Below, piece by piece: positions 54,200 through 63,534 of a stretch of 64,000 nt of DNA. The stretch is from Euglena gracilis (taxonomy: Eukaryota; Euglenida; Euglenophyceae; Euglenales). The stretch lies in the NCBI GenBank assembly GCA_039621445.1, contig CP154956.1, positions 89,844,482 to 89,908,481 on the forward strand, in the 5' to 3' direction. Under the pieces are notes generated by a model. That model searched no databases. It saw only the letters and a list, made by a program, of their open reading frames with translations, and was not told the origin of the DNA. The position numbers and the translations under genes are program-made. Numbering within the stretch: the stretch's first letter is position 1; each line of letters opens with the position of its first letter.

Positions 54200-54847
54200 C
54201 AATGCGCTCACTGTCGGAGAATTTCCGCTTACCATGATTTTGATTGTGGATGTGTAGTTGAAACTTCCAAACTAATCCGATTGGATCCCGCAACCGGGAA
54301 TTTTTCCCTCCCTACACCTGGTAGTGGTACCTATACACTTAGTACGGGTACAACCGGTACGGATTTAATAGATAACCAAAAGGTACACAGCCTTGGTACC
54401 ATGGGTGATACACCCATCAGTACACTTGGTAGTTATTCACAGCTCACGAATACACTTGGCAGTTTTTCGCAATTCGCGAAAGTGAATCAAGCACTACAGT
54501 GCAAAGGCATAGCCTCCCTCTTCGGATTTGCGCATAGCGCTCCCTGTGCGCCTATGGCGCTCTCCAACACCCCCGCGCATATCGCGCTTGCCGCACATAG
54601 TGCGAATCCCACGCATATCGCGCTTACCGCACATAGTGCGAATCCCGCGCATATCGCGCTTACCGCACATGGTGCGAATCCCGCGCATATCGCGCATTCC
54701 GCGCTATCGCGCATCACCGATGACTGGGTATATGCCCAACCCACCCATGCCCCACCTGGATCGAGTCCTATGGACTTTTCAATTTGGTCAATACCGAATT
54801 TTGAAACATTGGTTTTCAAAAATCGCCGATATGGCGGATTCCTTTGA
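54200..54847 (+). CDS. protease-RT linker with 12-residue repeats
   Basis: After the TAG at 54197 the same frame 2 is open again to 54847. It begins QCAHCRRISAYHDFDCGCVV, a possible Cys/His metal site (C, C, H, C and C). A Gly/Thr-rich segment follows. Then 3-4 copies of a 36-bp unit (about 54577-54710) encode HIALTAHSANPA repeats. TAG followed by CAA is reminiscent of, but does not fully match, known readthrough contexts. The role of the linker is unknown. Confidence 0.5.
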   Translation, partial: QCAHCRRISAYHDFDCGCVVETSKLIRLDPATGNFSLPTPGSGTYTLSTGTTGTDLIDNQKVHSLGTMGDTPISTLGSYSQLTNTLGSFSQFAKVNQALQCKGIASLFGFAHSAPCAPMALSNTPAHIALAAHSANPTHIALTAHSANPAHIALTAHGANPAHIAHSALSRITDDWVYAQPTHAPPGSSPMDFSIWSIPNFETLVFKNRRYGGFL

Positions 54848-57800
54848 TTTGACCTTAGAAATCGATGCATTCTCTTCCAACGCGCATTCGCGATTACCGC
54901 GACATTGGTCGCAACATTCTAATGCTTTTGATAAGTTTTGGGGAGACACTATCCTATGGATGCATCCACCCCTGAAACTTATCCCGCTTGTTGTAGATAA
55001 GATTTTCCAGGATCAAGCGCGAGGCGCATTACTTGTTCCTGTGAATCCCGAAGCGGAATGGTTTCAAAATTTGACTTATGTCACATTTTATTGGTGGGAC
55101 CTACCAAACGATGTTCCTCTATTCGAGGATTTCCGTGGAGTGGTATTACCACCTTTTCAAGAAATCATTTTCCGTGTTTGTTTCTTTGATGCTTTCCATG
55201 TTTCTCAATCTCCACCCCTGAATGTTAGTGTGTTGGATCATACCGACCATGTGGGAGCCGATACGGCTTTTATCCACAATGCCGATAGGCATCACCGTTC
55301 TGCCCCCCCTATGGTCGATATGACCCATAAACAGGTTTCCGCTGTCATTGAAAGTGCAGGACAGCATCCCAATTCAGCAGATTTTTGTACGCGCATCAGT
55401 CGCGAATTTTCTGGTGTTTTGGAAAATCCTGTTTACGCTTGCGATATAGATCCCGCTATCCGCGGACCTTTTGGAGTTTGTAAGATCGAGCTTAAGGAAG
55501 GCGCAAAGCCAATGCATCGGAAATTTTTCCGTTGTTCAGGAGAAAGAGAGATAGCTCTCAATGAAATGATTGAAAAGCTCATAGAGCGGAAGTGGATCAT
55601 CCCTTCCAAGAGTGAATGGACCTCCCAAGCTTTTGTGGTTCCTAAGCCCCCAGACCCATCAGGTCAGAAAAGGTGGAGGCTAGTACTGGATTATCGGTAC
55701 TTAAATTCACAAACCAAGGATGACCCATTCCCGTTACCTCTCATAGAGGACCTCATCACAAAACAAGCGGATAACCGCTTGTGGTCAATTTTCGACCTGG
55801 AGGATGGTTTCCACCAAATGCATCTGGATCCCGATTCGCAAGCCTATACGGCTTTTGTCACACCTAAAGGTATTTACCAATGGACGGTTTTACCAATGGG
55901 TGTTAAGAATGGACCAGCAATGTTTCAGCGCATGATCCAATGGGTCTTACGGGATTTACCGTTTGCGCTGGTGTACATTGATGATGTTTTGGTTGGTACC
56001 CCCCCTCCTTCAGCGAATACACACGAGAATATTCTCGATGTTCACCATCGTGATGTTCGCGCGGTATTAGCCGCATTTCTCAAGCACAGACTTTTTGTCA
56101 AAGGAGCTAAAATGCACTTATTTCGCGAAACGATAAAGTTTTGCGGTCACATTCTCAATAATGGCCAACGCCGAGCGGCGCCTAGCAAACTAGAGGCCAT
56201 TAAGAAATGGACACCTGAGGTCATCAAGACCATCACCCACTTGAAAGGATTTTTGGGATTAGCCCAATATTACGCGATTTACATGAAAGATTTCGCGAAA
56301 ATCGCGGTACCTCTATCGAGGCAGCTCAAAAACCGCGCACCCGAAAATACCAAAATCAAATGGGACGCAGATATGCGTGAAGCTCTAGAGAGCATTAAAA
56401 AGCTAATGCTTGAAAATGTCGTACTCGACATCGCGGATCCCTACAAGCCTTATGTGCTAGAAGTCGATAGCAGCGATTATGCTGTAGGCGGAGTTCTAAG
56501 CCAGCATAACGCGGCTAACGAATTACGCCCTGTAGCATTCTTCAGTAGAAAGCTACAAGGTGAAGATGGCAAAGGCCAAGTCAAATGGAGTATCCGTGAG
56601 AAGGAAACGTACGCAATCGTACTTATTTTGCAAAAATTCCGTAGTTGGGTCGCCAGCTCCTTGGTACAAATACTGGTGTTGACTGACCATGAGAGTCTTC
56701 AACACTGGTACACCGAGGATCTGAACAAAGCTATGTCTTCTGTAGGCCGAAGATGCCGATGGCATGAATTTTTGAGCCAATTCAACCCAGTGGTTGTATA
56801 TACCCCTGGCCATACACAAAAAGTAGCAGACCCGCTCAGTCGAGCACCTTGGCATTACCCCGGTAACCCGGATGAAGGTGATGCCAGCTTTCATGGCAGC
56901 CAAGAGGCTGATGAATATGCACGTCGATATGACGCAGCCGACGATATGTTGGATTCTTTTCCCGTTTCATCGATTTTTCGTTCGTTGCCAGTCTCTCCTA
57001 TACGGGGGAGAAGGCGACGAGGCCGCACACCTGGCCCTCGTCGCATTACGCGATCTGAATCTCCTTCCCCCCTCTTCTTTCGCGAATGGGATTATTCCCA
57101 TGACCCTGTATATAGCACGATAGTGCACAGACTGCGCAATGGCGAGGTTGTACATAATTATTCTCTTTCCCCTTTACGGTTGGTTTACCGCGATGATGCG
57201 GGATATAAATATTGTATACCCCGTGACTTGGTTGATGAAGTACTTTTGTGTTATCACAACCAAGGTCACCCTGGGGCCCCCAAACTTCTTTCTTTGGTGG
57301 GTCGCAGGTACTGTACAACCCTGAAAGAAAAAGATTTACATTCGCGCTGCTTCCAAATTTCGCAACGGTGCCAAATTTGTCAAGCGGTGAAACCGCGCAG
57401 AGGTACCCCCCCTGGTACGCTTGACTTTTTCCCCGTACCCCCTGACATTTTTACGTCCCTCTGCATGGATTTTTTGGAATTAGAACCTTGCAAAGGAGCA
57501 GACGGCAAAATTTACGATTATGTTTTTGTTGTCGTCTGTCGGTTGAGTGGTTACATAGTAGCCATTCCATGCCAAAAGGCAGGGTTGACCGCGCAAATTT
57601 TAGCGCAGATATTTATGGAGAAGTGTATATGCCTAATGGGCTTACCAAATGAGATTGTCAGTGATCAAGATCATTTGATATCCTCTCGATTCTTCACAAC
57701 CCTATGTGGTTTACTGGGAATCGAACAGCATTTTTCCATTATATATCGCCCGAAGGGCAATGGCCGCGCCGAGGCAGCAGTGAAGGCTGTTGTAAATATG

Positions 57801-58541
57801 CTCCGCCTCTCACTGGCTGACTCGCGCCAGGCCTGGGTCCAGGTTTTGCCATGGTCCCTCTTTTATATAAACACCCTACCGGGTTTAGTTTTACCGCACT
57901 CCCCATATAAAATTGTTTTTGGGCGAGACCCGCCAGCGATTGGTGATATACCAACAGAGAGACTAGCTCGAAGTAGCGTAACCTGTGAGACATGGTTCTC
58001 TGAGGTAGAGTCTCTCAGAACTACAGTTCAGAAACGCATTACTGATATCCATTCTCAAAAGAGAAATAAATTTTTACAAGAATTCAAATCACCTGGCTAT
58101 AGTGCTGGTGATCGCGTATGGGTTCGGAATAGCCGAATCCGTATGCAGGCTTCCAAGCTAGACCCCCTCTGGCTCGGGCCCTGTGAAATTCTCGAACGCG
58201 TTGGAAACAGTGGGCGCTCTAGGGTGGCACTGCCCAACGGGATCGAGGATGTTCACATGGATGATTTCAAGCCATACCTTTCCCCGCCTAATGGCAAAGC
58301 ACTACCGTGCCTTTATTTCAAGTCCCGTTCCAAGTTACCCGAAACGGATGATTTTGTGGTGGACAAAATTCTCGATCACAAAATTGATCGAGGAATCCAC
58401 TACTGGAAGGTCAGGTGGAAAGGCTATGGGCCAGAGGAGGACACCTGGGAGCCAGCCTCCAGTTTTATTGGTTATGTCCAACAGGACTGGAAGCTGTGGA
58501 ATAAAAGAAATAACATAGACATTTCTGTGAATAATTTTTGA
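54810..58541 (+). CDS. pol: Pol: extra domain, reverse transcriptase, RNase H, integrase, chromodomain
   Basis: Frame 3 is open from 54528, but protein-like sequence begins near 54810. A first domain (IDAFSSNAHSRLPRHW, then ILWMHPPLKLIPLVVDKIF, GALLVPVNPEAEWF) precedes RT. RT has FDLEDGFHQM with its Asp at 55794-55796 and YIDD at 55974-55985. RNase H has LEVDSSDYAVGGVL and TDHESLQHW. Integrase has an HHCC finger (His 57255 and 57267, Cys 57369 and 57378) and a DDE triad with Asp 57468, Asp 57663 and Glu 57771, spaced D-X64-D-X35-E. The chromodomain at about 58347-58510 has VDKILDHK and VRWKGYGPEEDTWEP; such domains direct integration to modified histones. The frame runs uninterrupted to TGA 58541. 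All catalytic residues are present. Confidence 0.95.
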   Translation, partial: WFSKIADMADSFDLTLEIDAFSSNAHSRLPRHWSQHSNAFDKFWGDTILWMHPPLKLIPLVVDKIFQDQARGALLVPVNPEAEWFQNLTYVTFYWWDLPNDVPLFEDFRGVVLPPFQEIIFRVCFFDAFHVSQSPPLNVSVLDHTDHVGADTAFIHNADRHHRSAPPMVDMTHKQVSAVIESAGQHPNSADFCTRISREFSGVLENPVYACDIDPAIRGPFGVCKIELKEGAKPMHRKFFRCSGEREIALNEMIEKLIERKWIIPSKSEWTSQAFVVPKPPDPSGQKRWRLVLDYRYLNSQTKDDPFPLPLIEDLITKQADNRLWSIFDLEDGFHQMHLDPDSQAYTAFVTPKGIYQWTVLPMGVKNGPAMFQRMIQWVLRDLPFALVYIDDVLVGTPPPSANTHENILDVHHRDVRAVLAAFLKHRLFVKGAKMHLFRETIKFCGHILNNGQRRAAPSKLEAIKKWTPEVIKTITHLKGFLGLAQYYAIYMKDFAKIAVPLSRQLKNRAPENTKIKWDADMREALESIKKLMLENVVLDIADPYKPYVLEVDSSDYAVGGVLSQHNAANELRPVAFFSRKLQGEDGKGQVKWSIREKETYAIVLILQKFRSWVASSLVQILVLTDHESLQHWYTEDLNKAMSSVGRRCRWHEFLSQFNPVVVYTPGHTQKVADPLSRAPWHYPGNPDEGDASFHGSQEADEYARRYDAADDMLDSFPVSSIFRSLPVSPIRGRRRRGRTPGPRRITRSESPSPLFFREWDYSHDPVYSTIVHRLRNGEVVHNYSLSPLRLVYRDDAGYKYCIPRDLVDEVLLCYHNQGHPGAPKLLSLVGRRYCTTLKEKDLHSRCFQISQRCQICQAVKPRRGTPPGTLDFFPVPPDIFTSLCMDFLELEPCKGADGKIYDYVFVVVCRLSGYIVAIPCQKAGLTAQILAQIFMEKCICLMGLPNEIVSDQDHLISSRFFTTLCGLLGIEQHFSIIYRPKGNGRAEAAVKAVVNMLRLSLADSRQAWVQVLPWSLFYINTLPGLVLPHSPYKIVFGRDPPAIGDIPTERLARSSVTCETWFSEVESLRTTVQKRITDIHSQKRNKFLQEFKSPGYSAGDRVWVRNSRIRMQASKLDPLWLGPCEILERVGNSGRSRVALPNGIEDVHMDDFKPYLSPPNGKALPCLYFKSRSKLPETDDFVVDKILDHKIDRGIHYWKVRWKGYGPEEDTWEPASSFIGYVQQDWKLWNKRNNIDISVNNF

Positions 58542-58595
58542 AATCGGCCTATAGGCCTTTTCCTCCCCTCTCTGTGTTTTTCTCCCAACCCCAAT

Positions 58596-58620
58596 TCATT
58601 TCTCTCTTCTTTTTCTACAG
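58596..58620 (+). promoter_or_regulatory. candidate splice acceptor for the post-pol ORFs
   Basis: A pyrimidine-rich run ending TTCTTTTTCTACAG lies 55-79 bases after the pol stop and ahead of the first post-pol frame. Retroviral env genes in this position are made from spliced RNA, so this could be such a site. The matching donor is not identified. Confidence 0.4.
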
Positions 58621-58823
58621 CTCATCAAAGCTACTTTTTTTTTTATTGCTTTCGGTCCCCGGACCAATGCAAGACCCAGGGCGCGGCCCGGACCGCCCCC
58701 TATACAGTATGCCATCCCTCCCTACCCCCCCCCCACGCCTATGCGGCGGCACCCTCAGCCCAAGGGGCGCCCGCATATGCGGTACATCAACCCCCTCCAG
58801 CTGCTTATGCGGCTCAGGCACAA

Positions 58824-60068
58824 ATGCCACCCCCCCCTCAAATGGTTCAGGCACAAATGCCATACCCCTCTCATTCACATATGTCAGCCCCCTCTCAGGC
58901 ACAAATGCCGCCCCCCTCTCAGGCACAAATGCCGCCCCCATCTCAGGCGCAACCGCCATCTGTCGCTTATGCGGCCCCTGTGCCAATGGGAGCTGCATAT
59001 GCGGCACAGCCTCAACAGGCATATCAAGTTCCAATGGAACAGTCACAACCCCAGCAGGTACACCAAGTTCCAATGGAACAACAACAGTATGCGAGGCAGG
59101 GACAGGCACCTCCAATGGAGCAGGCGCATTACGCCATGCCTGGTCCCTCACCTCCCATTCTGTATGCACCACAGTACGTTATGACTCAACCACCCCAAAC
59201 ACAACCCCAATCTCAACCCGTACAGCGTGTCCCGCAACAGGTACACGCCGTACAGGCGATGCCCCCTCCTGCTGCTCAACCCGGTCGGGAGCCTGCGGCT
59301 CAGACCACGATCAGCAGCAGTAGTATATCCCCTTATGCCATCCCCGCGGCGCATGAGACGCCCCAGCCAGCACCAACAGTGCCATACCCCGCATTCACCG
59401 CAGAATTGGTGAATCTCGCAGAGAAAACTCTGCGGACTGCCCTGCGCGTTAGCGCACTCGAAAGAGCAGACCCCTCCTTACAAGTGATGTGGGATACCCA
59501 CTGTCGTCAGATTTTGGGCCTGGCCAATAGGCCTATTGCACAATGGTGCGCTTGTGGCCAAACTCTGATGACAGGGAAAGTGTACGTCATGCCTGGGGAA
59601 TATCCTCCGGATGTCAGCATGCGTACACTGGGTATCCAGGTACCGCCGATGCCGCGGATCCGACATCACACAGGTGCATTCACCGAATATATGCGGGAGC
59701 ACAGCCCCCCAGTGGCGGAAAGCGAGGCGGGAGATATCCCAGCACCAATGGTGCAGACGTCACGAATTTTTCGCGATACCCAGTCCCCTCCTCGTATGCC
59801 AAGACCGCCACCACCCGAATATCGGGAACCTCCAACGCAATATGCGTATCAGCCAACGACTCAACCGTCAACGGCACTACCACCATTTCCATTTCCAGCA
59901 CATCATGCGCATCATGCTCCTGCACCTTTGCAGGAATCCAAAGGATGTTCACCAAAGCTCGAACGGGCGACGCAACCACCGTCAACTCCTTCTGTATTTG
60001 CAGCAGTTCTGGTTCAGGGCTTGGACCTGCCAGATCATGGAGATATATTATTATCTCAATCCCGATAG
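58824..60068 (+). CDS. post-pol ORF A, Pro/Gln/Met-rich, unknown function
   Basis: From ATG 58824 a 414-residue frame runs to TAG 60068. The codon pattern (AYAAAP, PAYAVH) shows that the coding frame already exists upstream, back to a 10-C run at 58725-58734. Just before it another frame has ATG 58667 (MQDPGRGPDRPLY), so a 1-nt length change in that C run may separate the true start from the body. The first ~190 residues are Pro/Gln-rich with PPSQAQM repeats. A compact part follows (ELVNLAEKTLRTALRVSALE, then IAQWCACGQTLMTGKVYVMP), then more Pro-rich sequence. No transmembrane segment or signal peptide is seen, so it is not a typical envelope protein. Confidence 0.55.
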   Translation: MPPPPQMVQAQMPYPSHSHMSAPSQAQMPPPSQAQMPPPSQAQPPSVAYAAPVPMGAAYAAQPQQAYQVPMEQSQPQQVHQVPMEQQQYARQGQAPPMEQAHYAMPGPSPPILYAPQYVMTQPPQTQPQSQPVQRVPQQVHAVQAMPPPAAQPGREPAAQTTISSSSISPYAIPAAHETPQPAPTVPYPAFTAELVNLAEKTLRTALRVSALERADPSLQVMWDTHCRQILGLANRPIAQWCACGQTLMTGKVYVMPGEYPPDVSMRTLGIQVPPMPRIRHHTGAFTEYMREHSPPVAESEAGDIPAPMVQTSRIFRDTQSPPRMPRPPPPEYREPPTQYAYQPTTQPSTALPPFPFPAHHAHHAPAPLQESKGCSPKLERATQPPSTPSVFAAVLVQGLDLPDHGDILLSQSR

Positions 60069-60450
60069 GGAAATTCCCCCGGACTATGTCCCCATCAGGC
60101 CACAGTTCGAGAAGGAAAGCATAGACAATTATATCAAACGCCGATTCGGCGACACGCTCGATAGAGCGCTGTTCCAGCCGTTTTTCCAAGGCGGCAGACG
60201 GAACGAACTGGGCATGGCCCTACCCCTCCTGCGCTTCAACCACAGGATGGTTGAAGAAGAAAGGAAACCATGGGATCTTTTCCGATTACGGAAACGACAG
60301 GTGCCAAAGGCACCCAGCCCAAAGCCGCAACCGGCTCCGGAAGTTCCGCCATCGGAATCCTCAACCCAGCCGCAACCGGCAGCATCAGGCACAGCTCAGC
60401 CGCAACCGGCAACGCCAGTTCCCCAGGGAATTCCTTCGGACGTGGAATGA
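60037..60450 (+). CDS. post-pol ORF B, basic protein with Pro-rich tail
   Basis: ATG 60037 lies 32 bases before the end of ORF A, in the +1 frame. The 137 residues begin MEIYYYLNPDREIPPDYVPI and continue with FEKESIDNYIKRRFGDTLDR and NRKPW-like basic sequence, ending in a Pro/Gln-rich tail (PKPQPAPEVPP). It may be an independent overlapping gene, or the continuation of ORF A by +1 recoding or after a 1-nt insertion. No family recognised. Confidence 0.5.
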   Translation: MEIYYYLNPDREIPPDYVPIRPQFEKESIDNYIKRRFGDTLDRALFQPFFQGGRRNELGMALPLLRFNHRMVEEERKPWDLFRLRKRQVPKAPSPKPQPAPEVPPSESSTQPQPAASGTAQPQPATPVPQGIPSDVE

Positions 60451-60568
60451 ATTCGGACGTGGTCGGCGTTACCTAGGTTCAAGTCTATCGGCTACAGCAG
60501 AACCTTTTGTCCCTAAGGGACTTCAGGAGAGTCAATCTTCTGTCGCTACCTCCTCTCCCCAGCCCGCT

Positions 60569-62701
60569 ATGGCGGTACCCACCAGCGCGACTACGCAAAC
60601 AGGCACTGTGCCTACCGCTATAGCGGAACAGCCAGCAGCCCCTGCTGCTTCACCAGAAACGGTGGAGGGCAGTGAGGAGAGTGATGGAGAGAGCGGTGAA
60701 GACCGCATGGAAGGCTTGGAAGAAATATGTGCGGATGAACCGCAGCATCCAGCCCTTCCACCAGCCCCAATGGGCTCCAGAACACCCCTTCCTCCTGAAG
60801 GAGATGTCAGTTCCGGTTCGGAATCTCCTACATCTGAGGCCGAACGGCCACCGGTACCTCTGGTACCACCCCTCTCCTTACCTGCAGTGCCAACGGCACC
60901 AACCCCGACAGAACCTGTCACATCACCAACGATACCTACAGGTGTTTTAGGTGGTGTGCTGCAGGGTCTCACTGCGGCGATGTCGGCAGTATCGGCAGTG
61001 CTGACCCCTCGCGGCTCACCTGCCGCTTCCCCTCCCGAAACCCAAAGGGTTACTGCTGCAGATAGCAGCTCAACAGCCGTACAGGCTACGGCTACAACTC
61101 CAATGGAGTTGGATGTCCCAGTAGCTAAACCAGCCGCACCAGCACCGCCAACGGCGGAAATGCAACCACCTCCTGCCAAACCGGCAGCCCCGAAACCGCC
61201 AACGGCGGAAAGACCACTGCCTCCGGCAGATCCTAGGGAAGAACGCCGATATGGCAAACATAAAAAGCCTAAGGCTAAACCCGCAGCCGAAGGCTGCAAG
61301 CCCGCTGAAAGGCGGCGGGATGATGAGCCACCACCTTCTGGTGGAGATGGCTCTGGCACAGGCCATAGGCCCACAATACCAATGGCCAGCTATGTGGCTG
61401 CAACCTCTGAAGGCGCTAAGCGCAAACCCACAATCAGACCGATTCGGTCAAATGTCCCGCATGAGGCCAATGAGCCATTTTGGACTGAGGACGTATTGTC
61501 CAGAGTAGATCCCCTCAACACTCGCCAGGCTAGGATCAATATGATCCGCAATAGCAGCGACCCCTGGCTGAACAAGTGGATCAAGCCCTTGTTCCACCGG
61601 GATCAACCCGGTATTACAACCAGCCACACTTGGCGTTTTTGGAATGCGAAATCTCCAAGGATATTAGCCCAATATTTTGGAGGAAATTTCGTCCTGGATT
61701 TCCAGGACAACGATCCACTATTGTGGTTATGTACAGCATGCCATAGGCTACGAAACGACATGCCCGCAGTGCATATTTGCACACGCAATCCGGATAGCAT
61801 AAGCTTCCACCATGATGTATATGTGCGCAATTGCGCAGCATTGGTTTGTGGCGATTGCCTACTGACATGGTCCAATATGGACAATTTCCGCTGGACGGAA
61901 AACGACTATGATAAGGACATACCTGTCCGTTGCATCAACTACCTACAGGCAGAATTCTGGTTACCTGCCACTGGCGGTATGACTAGAGTCATACCAGAAA
62001 ATGAAGACCATCTGGTCAAATTCAAACAGGACTATAAGTACCAAATCAACTTTTACCAGTTCAAGAAATTCAAAGCTGTACACAGCTACCGTACAGGCGG
62101 AATCGCCAAAGATTTTCATCTTGACAGCGCAGCTGTCCGACTCGCAGTCGAGTCAGCAGGCAAGGCCAAAGTGCCATACATTTTTCAAGACTCCGATTGG
62201 GACAGGGTGATATACCCACTTTTTTTGGCACAAAGCCTGCCGAATCGACCAAATTTTACATTTTTGTTGCCTGAATACCCCCCTGAGGCCTACAAAATGG
62301 AATTTACCGATTGGGTAAGAGAAGTTTTAAGGCCATTCACCATCCGAGCGCGAGTCGCAGGTTGGCACACCAAGGCAGATCCTGCCGTTTATCCGGGGAT
62401 ACCCCCACAGGTTCAATGCAACCACCCCCGCCTAAATTTTTGGATCTGGCCGGCAATGTTGCCACTTTTCTTCTGGGATAACCTCCAGAATTTTCTTCAT
62501 CGAGAAGCCAATAGGCTTGGAGTACAATTACCCGATGGGTATACACAAAAATGGGAATATCCCGATTTTGATGTCGATCAGCCTGAAAGGCAACTTGTAA
62601 ATTTTGAACCTCCGATACTGGAGATAGTGGAAACTCCCGAAGGAGATTACGTTCGGGAGATCAGACCACCGACTCCCAGGAAATGGCCATCTGTGCCATA
62701 G
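60569..62701 (+). CDS. post-pol ORF C, 710-residue protein with Cys-rich C-terminal domain
   Basis: The frame is open from about 60251 and codon pattern is good from about 60440; the first in-frame ATG is 60569. It ends at TAG 62701. Residues 1 to about 270 are Pro/Ala/Thr/Glu-rich and acidic, with APPTAEMQPPPAKPA-type repeats. A basic patch (YGKHKKPKAKPAAEG) follows. The last ~430 residues look globular and rich in aromatics: EPFWTEDVLSRVDPLNTRQA, then WLCTACHRLRNDMPAVHICT and CAALVCGDCLLTW, whose Cys/His spacing suggests zinc binding, and finally LNFWIWPAMLPLFFWDNL. No RT, integrase or envelope motif is present. Function unknown. Confidence 0.65.
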   Translation: MAVPTSATTQTGTVPTAIAEQPAAPAASPETVEGSEESDGESGEDRMEGLEEICADEPQHPALPPAPMGSRTPLPPEGDVSSGSESPTSEAERPPVPLVPPLSLPAVPTAPTPTEPVTSPTIPTGVLGGVLQGLTAAMSAVSAVLTPRGSPAASPPETQRVTAADSSSTAVQATATTPMELDVPVAKPAAPAPPTAEMQPPPAKPAAPKPPTAERPLPPADPREERRYGKHKKPKAKPAAEGCKPAERRRDDEPPPSGGDGSGTGHRPTIPMASYVAATSEGAKRKPTIRPIRSNVPHEANEPFWTEDVLSRVDPLNTRQARINMIRNSSDPWLNKWIKPLFHRDQPGITTSHTWRFWNAKSPRILAQYFGGNFVLDFQDNDPLLWLCTACHRLRNDMPAVHICTRNPDSISFHHDVYVRNCAALVCGDCLLTWSNMDNFRWTENDYDKDIPVRCINYLQAEFWLPATGGMTRVIPENEDHLVKFKQDYKYQINFYQFKKFKAVHSYRTGGIAKDFHLDSAAVRLAVESAGKAKVPYIFQDSDWDRVIYPLFLAQSLPNRPNFTFLLPEYPPEAYKMEFTDWVREVLRPFTIRARVAGWHTKADPAVYPGIPPQVQCNHPRLNFWIWPAMLPLFFWDNLQNFLHREANRLGVQLPDGYTQKWEYPDFDVDQPERQLVNFEPPILEIVETPEGDYVREIRPPTPRKWPSVP

Positions 62702-63534
62702 ATACCCCAGGCTTACAGGCCACAGGTCCATGGACCATGTTCTGACCTTTCCATCAGGCCTATAGGCCCTGTATTCGGTATCCATACCAGGCACATCTGC
62801 CATTATATATTTTTATTAGCATATGGCCCCCTCTCTTTAGGGCTATCGCCCGTCTGTCGAGGTATATGCCTCTGGGGATACCCCATCGACAACATCGTGT
62901 CCGCGCCGCGCTGTGAAGCCTTCCCTCAGCGGTATATGCCGCCAGTAAGAAGACACACAGCGTACAGCGCGCACACCGTAATAATAGCACCCAACTTGTT
63001 ACTTTTCGGCTATAAGGCCACATAAGACTGCCAGACAGCAAAACTTCTACTAAGGTCTTTTGACCAGCCCCCCACTCCTCTCTCCTTTACCCCCCTGGGC
63101 AAAATATCGCTGTCGCCGGCAGTTGGTTTTGTAAATAGGTCTTTCTCCCTGGTCAGATATGACTGGCCAGGTGCCCCCTCCTTCCACACCCTACCCTTCA
63201 ATCTTTTCCGATTATGGAATGAGACCTCCTCGCGTGTCATAGACACACCCCAAACTGGGTGGATGGGACTTTCTGGAATGGAAACCTTCCAGCCCCATTT
63301 TCCAATGGGCTCTTCTACTTCCACCCCTTTGCCGCAATAAGTAGGCACCGCATAAGCGGTTAACCACTTTTGCGCGTTTTTGCGTTATTTCGCAATTTCC
63401 TTCCCACACCCCTGGTGACAGGAGAACCAAAAGCCGCAAACGGCTCTGTGACAGGTCCCCGTCCCCAGGACTGTGTCCGGCATTCCGACTGGCCTGGTCC
63501 AGTAGGGAAATCGGGCATAGCCCTGGGAGGGGGA
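62702..63534 (+). other. 3' untranslated internal region of the retrotransposon
   Basis: About 830 bp between ORF C and the 3' LTR. There is no supported ORF on the sense strand. Antisense frames of 93-133 codons are open but have no recognised domain and overlap each other. Short AGGCCTATAGGCC-like inverted words recur here and after pol (58545-58560). Confidence 0.5.
63525..63534 (+). promoter_or_regulatory. polypurine tract
   Basis: GGGAGGGGGA abuts the first base of the 3' LTR, the expected position and composition for the plus-strand primer. Confidence 0.85.

Noticed and set aside
54528-54800. N-terminal start of Pol at 54528
   Set aside because: The first ~90 codons are an out-of-frame reading of the 36-bp repeats; protein-like sequence in this frame begins near 54810.
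58667-62701. Envelope glycoprotein after pol
   Set aside because: No signal peptide, convincing membrane anchor or cleavage site is visible in any of the three frames.
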